Shown: positions 6,564-10,554 of the stretch, one piece after another
Layout of the letters: the number at the start of each line of letters is the position of its first letter
Numbering within the stretch: position 1 is the first letter of the stretch
Source of the DNA: Bifidobacterium breve
GTDB lineage: Bacteria > Actinomycetota > Acidimicrobiia > Acidimicrobiales > Ilumatobacteraceae
Reading direction: 5' to 3'
Assembly: GCA_945871625.1 (NCBI GenBank)
Contig: CAMBWL010000021.1
Coordinates: forward strand, 1 to 10,554
Length of the DNA stretch: 10,554 nucleotides
The notes under the pieces: model-generated
What the model was told of the DNA's origin: nothing
The model's input: only the letters and a program-made list of their open reading frames with translations
The model's database searches: none
Position numbers and translations under genes: made by a program

Positions 6564-7346
6564 CGGAAAGCGCTGGTCGTTCAGAAAGTCGCCGGGCTTC
6601 AATGAGCGTGGCTCAAGGGGTGGCGAAGTTTTCCATGGTCGTGTCGACCAAACAGCGTCGCTGTCGACATAGCGAAAGCTGACGACTCGACGGCGATCCG
6701 GGTAATCAGATGTCGAAGGCGCGCTGTGCAGCGTGCGAAAGTGAAACGCGACGATGTCGCCAGGCATTGCTTCGAAGCACTCGATGTTTTTAGCATCATC
6801 AAGTTGCTGCGAGTCGGGAAGCGGTTCATATTCGCTGGCGCTCGCAACATAAGGCGACTGATCCACGAATTTTCGTGGAATAAATTTTTTGCCCCAGCGA
6901 TGACTACCGAGAATTGCCCGTAATGCAATTTTTTCAGGAATCGGATCAAGCGGCACCCACAAACTGACGTTATTTTGCGAGTCGACGCCGTAATACGGCT
7001 CGTCGTTGTGCCATGGCGTGACTTGATTGTTGCCCGCTTCTTTGACCAAAACATGTTCATGAAAAAATCGCCCAGAAGATTTTTGCATCAAAGCGAGCGC
7101 AATTTCTGGTAGCGCACCGAAAAGTGCGTGTGTTTTGTAGGCGTCAAAGCGCGACCAGTTGACATAGTCGTCGAAGAATCTGCCTTGTTGCGAGTTAGCC
7201 GCATATTCGTTTGCCCATGGTCCGGGTGAGCGCATATTGAGTTCGAGAGCATCTGAGAGTTCAGAAATTACTTGTTGGCTCAAGACATCGCGCAACACCA
7301 CGACGCCATCGCGTTCGTATTTGACGATGCTTTCGCTACTAATCAC
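6546..7346 (-). CDS. Phytanoyl-CoA dioxygenase (PhyH)-family oxygenase
   Basis: A 266-aa Fe(II)/2-oxoglutarate oxygenase of the PhyH family, which hydroxylates or halogenates very varied small molecules. The N-terminal helix-strand KYERDGVVVLRDVLS (9-23) is typical of PhyH. The iron triad is visible: H113 and D115 in TPWHNDEPYY (110-119), and H207 in FRTLHSAP (203-210). The arginine expected to hold 2-oxoglutarate lies in DRRRVVSFRYV (217-227). GSHRWGKKF (147-155) and AMPGDIVAFHF (193-203) are also characteristic. The domain is complete. The GTG start comes seven bases after the SDR stop and has no ribosome binding site, so coupled translation from an SDR-PhyH operon is likely. The 3' end overlaps the convergent LLM gene by 18 bp. 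The substrate is unknown; the SDR neighbour suggests hydroxylation and alcohol oxidation of one compound. Confidence 0.87.
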   Translation of the reverse strand: MISSESIVKYERDGVVVLRDVLSQQVISELSDALELNMRSPGPWANEYAANSQQGRFFDDYVNWSRFDAYKTHALFGALPEIALALMQKSSGRFFHEHVLVKEAGNNQVTPWHNDEPYYGVDSQNNVSLWVPLDPIPEKIALRAILGSHRWGKKFIPRKFVDQSPYVASASEYEPLPDSQQLDDAKNIECFEAMPGDIVAFHFRTLHSAPSTSDYPDRRRVVSFRYVDSDAVWSTRPWKTSPPLEPRSLKPGDFLNDQRFPLIKTL

Positions 7347-7353
7347 GACAAAA

Positions 7354-8160
7354 TCAAACGCCGAGCGTACGTAGTTGAAGTTTGCGCATGCCAGCCAACC
7401 ATCGCTCGTGCTCGCTGGCTTTTTTGTTGACGAACTGGGCCACTTCGGGGTGCGGCAAGATCATGAAGGTTTCTTGGCGCAACGTTTCAACGACGATTTC
7501 GGCAACTTGTTCGGGTTCGAGCACCGCACCCGACGCGCGCACGACATTGCCGTTGTCGGCAGCCGTGGCTTCATCGGAGCGCCGTAACATATTTGTGTTG
7601 ACGCCTTGTGGGCAAAGACAGCTGACTTTGAGTCCGCGATTGCCATACGTAATTGAAAGCCATTCGGCAAATGACAACGCTGCATGTTTGGTTAACGAAT
7701 AAGGCGCCGAGCCGATCGCCGTGAGCAAGCCAGCCGCCGACGCGGTGCTGACAAAATAGCCGTGCCCGGCCGCAAGCCAGTCGTCGATCAGATATTTGAC
7801 CGCCCAGCGATGTGCATGCACGTTGATATCAAAAGATATGTTCCAGGTTTCTTCGCTGGTTGAAAGGTCGGTGCCCATTGCCACCCCGGCGTTGGCATAG
7901 AACAAGTCGATGAATCCAAGAAATTGTTTAGATTTTGCTACTAATTCGGCATTGGCTTTTTCTGTGGATAAATCACACGCCACGCCCAAAGCCGAATTGG
8001 GGCGTCTGGCGTTGAGTTGCTCAACAACCGTGTCGAGAAGTTTTTCGTCGCGGTCGGCGAGTACGACTCTCGCGCCTTGTTTGTGGAATTCTTCGGCGAC
8101 TGCTTTGCCGATGCCGTTTGCGGCGCCTGTCACAACGGTGTTTTTATCGCGCAATTCCAC
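7354..8160 (-). CDS. Short-chain dehydrogenase/reductase (classical SDR)
   Basis: A 268-aa cytoplasmic NAD(P)-dependent oxidoreductase with a Rossmann fold. Classical SDR motifs are all present: TGAANGIG (11-18, cofactor glycine motif), LADRD (34-38) with an acidic residue at the end of the second strand, which favours NAD over NADP, CDLS (62-65), NAGVA (90-94), catalytic S141 in TASAAGL, and YSLTK (Y154, K158). LCPQGVNT follows the active site. About 20 residues beyond the usual core end in a basic helix, as in many actinobacterial members. The start is GTG; an ATG two bases upstream is out of frame and closes after ten codons. TAGCAT sits six bases before the GTG, suggesting a leaderless message. 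It leads the SDR-PhyH pair and diverges from the 57-aa gene. The substrate is not predictable. Confidence 0.9.
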   Translation of the reverse strand: MELRDKNTVVTGAANGIGKAVAEEFHKQGARVVLADRDEKLLDTVVEQLNARRPNSALGVACDLSTEKANAELVAKSKQFLGFIDLFYANAGVAMGTDLSTSEETWNISFDINVHAHRWAVKYLIDDWLAAGHGYFVSTASAAGLLTAIGSAPYSLTKHAALSFAEWLSITYGNRGLKVSCLCPQGVNTNMLRRSDEATAADNGNVVRASGAVLEPEQVAEIVVETLRQETFMILPHPEVAQFVNKKASEHERWLAGMRKLQLRTLGV

Positions 8161-8166
8161 ATTGTG

Positions 8167-8172
8167 ATGCTA
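8167..8172 (-). promoter_or_regulatory. Candidate -10 box of the SDR-PhyH operon
   Basis: TAGCAT on the minus strand ends six bases before the GTG start of the SDR gene, and there is no Shine-Dalgarno sequence between. No good -35 was found. It fits the leaderless pattern seen at several other starts here. Confidence 0.4.
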
Positions 8173-8225
8173 CGCACAAGCGGGGTCGTGCCGCTATTTG
8201 AGATTTCGATCCGTCTACCGTGACA

Positions 8226-8252
8226 CATGCTTCAGGCATGATTTAACTAAAT
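8226..8252. promoter_or_regulatory. Two adjacent inverted repeats, possible operator
   Basis: CATGC-TTCAG-GCATG (8226-8240) is followed directly by ATTTA-AC-TAAAT (8241-8252). Both are perfect five-base arms. They sit mid-way in a divergent spacer, where a regulator of both directions would bind. The first could also form a small RNA hairpin, but no T-run follows. Function is inferred only. Confidence 0.35.
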
Positions 8253-8317
8253 GACGAGGTCTGGTGTATCGGTCGCACTAGCCTTCGGTTCATTGAACAA
8301 AGCAGATTCACGGCAAC

Positions 8318-8323
8318 GAAAGG
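8318..8323 (+). promoter_or_regulatory. Ribosome binding site of the 57-aa gene
   Basis: GAAAGG lies nine bases before the ATG at 8333. It is the clearest Shine-Dalgarno-like site in the window, and it supports the short reading frame being translated. Confidence 0.5.
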
Positions 8324-8332
8324 CTCAATCAA

Positions 8333-8506
8333 ATGACAGATTCACGTGAGGCAGCAGTTATTAGCGAAGCACTCGGCGTGATCGACAAAGCGCTTCGCGA
8401 AATGTTGCAGCGTGAACTTGTTTCAACGGGCGAAGTTGCCGATTTGTTGTTAGATGTGCGTTCGTTGCTAACTGCGAGCGCGACAACCTCTACCCCCGAA
8501 GCCTAA
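8333..8506 (+). CDS. Small 57-aa protein, function unknown
   Basis: A short gene of 57 codons, ATG to TAA, with GAAAGG nine bases upstream and a hairpin terminator just after the stop. The protein starts MTDSREAAVISEALGVIDKA and is predicted from the pattern of hydrophobic residues to form two amphipathic helices: about 5-28 (rich in A, L, I and E) and about 32-48 (GEVADLLLDVRSLL), split by a short VST turn. It ends in a Ser/Thr/Pro-rich tail. It has no cysteines, no membrane segment and no signal peptide, so it is probably a cytoplasmic helical hairpin that dimerises or binds a partner. I do not recognise the family. It diverges from the SDR gene and converges on the PAP2 gene. Good codon usage and the flanking signals argue against a chance frame. 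Confidence 0.65.
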   Translation: MTDSREAAVISEALGVIDKALREMLQRELVSTGEVADLLLDVRSLLTASATTSTPEA

Positions 8507-8512
8507 ATTTTC

Positions 8513-8529
8513 AGTTCGCAACGCGAACT
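8513..8529. terminator. Hairpin between convergent genes, possible bidirectional terminator
   Basis: AGTTCGC (8513-8519), loop AAC, GCGAACT (8523-8529) make a perfect seven-base stem that fills the 23-bp gap between the 57-aa gene and the PAP2 gene. Downstream T-runs are short: TTTAG on the plus strand and GAAAATTT on the minus strand. Termination in both directions is plausible but may be leaky. Confidence 0.6.
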
Positions 8530-9069
8530 TTAGAAGAACGAGATTGCGAAGTGGGCGATAAGACCCATTGCGGTGCCAATCAGGGCGCCGGCGAAAATGT
8601 CAGTGGCGTGATGAATGCGTACAGCAACGCGGCTGGTGGCAACAATGACTGCAAACGCAAACCAAGTTGCGATTGCAGGCCCAGATGACCAACGCGTGAG
8701 AACGACGGCTGCGAAAAAAGCAGAACTGGCATGCCCACTCGGAAAACTCGAAGTGCGAGGTTTGCGAATCTTGAATCGCGAGTCGCCTTTGACGGTCGGT
8801 CGTTCGCGCTTGAAAAATGGTTTGATGCCCTGATTCAGTAGCAGGCTCTCGACTCCCATAAGCGCGGAAAGAATTAGTGCTTGTTTGACACGCGAGTTGT
8901 CGGCAACTGCGCGAACGATGCCGACGATGTGCCACAGCATGCCGAAGTCGCCGAGCGCGGTGGCCGCAGTGAACAACCAAACAGTCGGCTTGAAATTTCG
9001 AGTCGGTTCGAGCAGACGATCGAATCGGGTGTCGAACGCCGTGAGTCGTGAGGATCGAGAATCAGACAT
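8530..9069 (-). CDS. PAP2-family membrane phosphatase
   Basis: A 179-aa integral membrane protein of the PAP2 superfamily, which dephosphorylates lipid phosphates such as phosphatidic acid or undecaprenyl pyrophosphate on the outer face of the membrane. The three catalytic blocks are intact: K83-x6-R90-P91 (KPFFKRERP), PSGH (110-113) and SRVAVRIHHATD (146-157, S146, R147, H153 and D157). Hydrophobic segments lie at about 29-55, 64-80, 114-126, 131-148 and 158-178. The N-terminal 25 residues are charged and cytoplasmic. It is small for the family but complete. The ATG follows a T-rich stretch with no Shine-Dalgarno sequence. It is last in a possible hydrolase-nuclease-PAP2 run on the minus strand, 21 bp after the nuclease. 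The exact lipid substrate cannot be read from the sequence. Confidence 0.9.
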   Translation of the reverse strand: MSDSRSSRLTAFDTRFDRLLEPTRNFKPTVWLFTAATALGDFGMLWHIVGIVRAVADNSRVKQALILSALMGVESLLLNQGIKPFFKRERPTVKGDSRFKIRKPRTSSFPSGHASSAFFAAVVLTRWSSGPAIATWFAFAVIVATSRVAVRIHHATDIFAGALIGTAMGLIAHFAISFF

Positions 9070-9090
9070 AAAAAAGTAGTTAAAACTAAT

Positions 9091-9924
9091 TTAATCGCGC
9101 TCGAAAGTTGGGTAGATGTTCGGCGCTTCGATCTTGGCCAATGAATCATCGCCACCAAACTCTGGGCACCATTGTTTAAAAGCGCAAAAGTTGCACAAAC
9201 CTGATTTTTTTGTGGCGAACTGGCCAGATTGACACGATGTATCAATTTGCTCGAAGGTTTCGATCGCTGCAGCCTCGCAGGCAGCATTCGACTCGGCGGT
9301 CACTTCGACTTCGATTGGTGTGCTCGACTTGAGATACATCAGACGTAAACGCTTTGGCAGTTCGCCGCGCTCGCGCAAACAAAGCGATGCGTAGATATGC
9401 ATGTTGTCCATTTTGTTGGCGCCGAACCGTGCGTCTGGAACTTTGCCTGTCTTATAGTCGCTGACGACCAACTCGTTTTTTTCGTTGTATTCGAGTCGGT
9501 CGATGATGCCGCCAAGTTTGAATTTGCCGAAGTCAGAATCGAGGCGAAGTTCGAGGCCGATTATTTTGGCGTTACGTGGGTTCTCCATGCGGTAATAGCC
9601 GTTGACGAGGTCGCGCGAATCTTTGAAGAATGCTTCACTCGCATCAGGGCTAAGGCCAAGCGCCATGAATCGAGCATTCGGTTCGTATTCGGCACGCGTT
9701 TCATCAAACGCTTTGCGCGCGGCTTCAACGGTGCGATGTTCGGGTTCGTTGCCACGCAAAAGTTCGAGCACGCGGTGAACAAAGTTGCCTTTGACCAAAT
9801 GTATTTGCGGTGGCTGTGGAAGTTTTTCGATCGACGCAAATCGAAATTGCAATGGACAGGTTCGAAAGTTGCTGATGCGTGAAGGTGAAAGTGTTGTCGG
9901 CGTTTGATAAACAGTAGAACTCAT
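9091..9924 (-). CDS. RecB-family PD-(D/E)XK nuclease with Fe-S cysteines
   Basis: A 277-aa stand-alone nuclease of the RecB/Cas4 type, resembling the RecB family exonuclease conserved in mycobacteria (Rv2119). In order: LSPSRISNFRTCPLQFRF (12-29) with C23; GNFVHRVLELL (46-56) with H50; GGIIDRLE (138-145) with D142; and SDYKTGK (155-161) with D156 and K158, which complete the metal site. A C-terminal trio C244-x2-C247-x5-C253 together with C23 would hold a 4Fe-4S cluster, as in Cas4 and AddB. The last active-site motif, usually QhxxY, reads NMHIY (174-178), so glutamine is replaced by asparagine. No helicase or Cas gene is nearby, so a general DNA end-processing role is more likely than CRISPR adaptation. 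The ATG has TAGATT nine bases upstream and no Shine-Dalgarno sequence. Confidence 0.88.
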   Translation of the reverse strand: MSSTVYQTPTTLSPSRISNFRTCPLQFRFASIEKLPQPPQIHLVKGNFVHRVLELLRGNEPEHRTVEAARKAFDETRAEYEPNARFMALGLSPDASEAFFKDSRDLVNGYYRMENPRNAKIIGLELRLDSDFGKFKLGGIIDRLEYNEKNELVVSDYKTGKVPDARFGANKMDNMHIYASLCLRERGELPKRLRLMYLKSSTPIEVEVTAESNAACEAAAIETFEQIDTSCQSGQFATKKSGLCNFCAFKQWCPEFGGDDSLAKIEAPNIYPTFERD

Positions 9925-9933
9925 GGCAATGAC

Positions 9934-9939
9934 AATCTA
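9934..9939 (-). promoter_or_regulatory. Candidate -10 box of the RecB-like nuclease gene
   Basis: TAGATT on the minus strand lies nine bases before the nuclease ATG, in the 19-bp gap after the hydrolase stop. It could give the nuclease and PAP2 genes their own transcript. No -35 was identified. Confidence 0.3.
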
Positions 9940-9943
9940 GGCA

Positions 9944-10554
9944 TTAGGTGTTCGGTGAAGTGAGATCATCAACTTCGCGAATCAACGTCGCGAGTCGACT
10001 GGGTTGTTGCATCGGTCCAAAGTGGCCAAGGTCTGACCATTCGATGAGCTTTGCGCTAGGTATTTGATTTGCAATCTGTGCCGCAAAGCCCGATGGTTGG
10101 GCTGGTTGTTGTGCGCCACTGACAACCCATGTTGGCACTTGCAGATTTTTTAGCTGGTTTGAAGTGTCATGATCAGCGCCCATTTCAAAGTTGCGAGCCT
10201 CATGTTCGGGCGAACACTTCAGAGTTATTGAATCGTTCAAATCACGAAAGCCGTGGTTGACGTATGCATTTAATGCTCGCGGGTCAAAGACATTCATAGG
10301 AGGTTTGGACGCGTAATTTGCAAAAGCCTCTTCGCGTGAAGCGAAAGTCTTTCTCCGCCGACGAGCACCTTCAACGAGCGGACTTGGGCCACTTCTATTA
10401 GAGGTTGCTTGTTGCACCTCGGCGGGAAAGATAATTGGCTCGTAAATAATTAGTGCGCGAAATAGCTCGGGCTCTTGCAGCGCGGCCATGACCAGTGCCG
10501 CGCCACCCATCGAGTGTCCTATTGCGACAATTTTTGTGTTTAGGGTTTTGGCTA
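9944..10554 (-). CDS. Alpha/beta hydrolase, C-terminal part (start outside window)
   Basis: The frame is open to the window edge, so the true start lies beyond 10554; about 202 residues are visible. It is a serine hydrolase of the alpha/beta fold. The nucleophile elbow KIVAIGHSMGGAAL contains the GxSxG motif, encoded around 10500-10530, and LFRALIIYEPII follows, as in esterases and C-C bond hydrolases. A basic lid segment (EGARRRRKTF) comes next. The catalytic histidine is in SDLGHFGPMQQP near the end. The acid expected after the strand PTWVVSG is not obvious: the sequence reads AQQPAQPSG, with no Asp or Glu at the usual spot. An apparent start at the ATG of SMGG would cut the nucleophile motif and is not real. 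The nuclease gene follows after 19 bp. The substrate is unknown. Confidence 0.85.
   Translation of the reverse strand, partial: AKTLNTKIVAIGHSMGGAALVMAALQEPELFRALIIYEPIIFPAEVQQATSNRSGPSPLVEGARRRRKTFASREEAFANYASKPPMNVFDPRALNAYVNHGFRDLNDSITLKCSPEHEARNFEMGADHDTSNQLKNLQVPTWVVSGAQQPAQPSGFAAQIANQIPSAKLIEWSDLGHFGPMQQPSRLATLIREVDDLTSPNT

Larger units (their letters stand above)
8161..8332. other. 172-bp divergent spacer with dyad symmetries
   Basis: This is the largest spacer in the window, between the SDR gene (-) and the 57-aa gene (+). It holds TAGCAT near the SDR start, the hairpin-like dyad at 8226-8240, the AT-rich dyad at 8241-8252, a weak promoter-like pair on the plus strand (GTGACA 8220-8225, TTAACT 8243-8248, 17 bp apart), and one arm of a 10-bp direct repeat. 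No tRNA or SRP-like RNA was recognised. Confidence 0.6.

Noticed and set aside
8200..8332. Possible small RNA (SRP RNA or tRNA) in the spacer
   Set aside because: The GGAAGCAG-type SRP loop and any cloverleaf or T-arm GTTCRANNC arrangement were not found.
8251..8349. 32-codon frame starting MTRSGVSVALAF in the divergent spacer
   Set aside because: It has no ribosome binding site, overlaps the start of the better-supported 57-aa gene and shows no protein-like pattern.
9397..9882. 161-codon plus-strand open frame inside the RecB-like gene
   Set aside because: It is a mirror of the minus-strand gene, rich in Phe and Val, with no recognisable motif.
9091..9924. Cas4 and a nearby CRISPR system
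   Set aside because: The Fe-S nuclease layout resembles Cas4, but there are no direct-repeat arrays and no other cas genes; stand-alone actinobacterial RecB-like proteins fit better.

Overview
The window looks like ordinary chromosome from an actinobacterium. Three things point there: a mycothiol S-conjugate amidase (Mca), an F420-type luciferase-like oxidoreductase, and a RecB-like nuclease resembling the one conserved in mycobacteria. Base composition is moderate, not the very high GC of soil actinomycetes. Genes are packed tightly, four of ten visible starts are GTG, and most starts lack a Shine-Dalgarno sequence. I infer an aquatic Acidimicrobiia-like lineage, but the sequence alone cannot fix the taxonomy. 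No rRNA, tRNA, CRISPR array, insertion sequence or phage gene was seen.

Layout. The 3' part of a LytR-CpsA-Psr cell-wall ligase gene (1-501, +) faces a PAS-PAS-GGDEF-EAL cyclic-di-GMP protein (508-2523, -), which lies downstream of a PEBP-family lipoprotein (2587-3228, -). Mca (3256-4239, +) diverges from the lipoprotein. Its stop codon abuts that of a YdjC/ChbG-type deacetylase (4240-5085, -), which is downstream of a secreted thermonuclease-like lipoprotein (5095-5601, -). An LLM oxidoreductase (5643-6563, +) diverges from the nuclease. It overlaps by 18 bp the tail of a phytanoyl-CoA dioxygenase-like gene (6546-7346, -), which is downstream of an SDR dehydrogenase (7354-8160, -). A 172-bp divergent spacer follows, then a 57-codon gene (8333-8506, +) and a hairpin terminator. 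The window ends with a leftward run of PAP2 phosphatase (8530-9069), RecB/Cas4-like nuclease (9091-9924) and an alpha/beta hydrolase cut by the window edge (9944-10554).

Functional themes. The genes cover envelope and phosphate-lipid chemistry (LCP, PAP2, lipoproteins), mycothiol-based detoxification (Mca), and oxidation of an unknown small molecule (LLM, PhyH and SDR). Signalling (c-di-GMP) and nucleic-acid hydrolysis (SNase, RecB-like) are also present. No single pathway joins them all. The SDR-PhyH pair and the SNase-deacetylase pair look like two-gene operons.

I did not find a convincing new multi-gene system. The most interesting points are the GGDEF-EAL gene, whose natural ATG start appears to be separated from the ORF by a single base; a repeated TANNNT hexamer 6-9 nt before five start codons, which suggests leaderless transcription; an unrecognised 57-aa gene; and altered conserved residues in the EAL, PEBP, RecB-like and hydrolase proteins.
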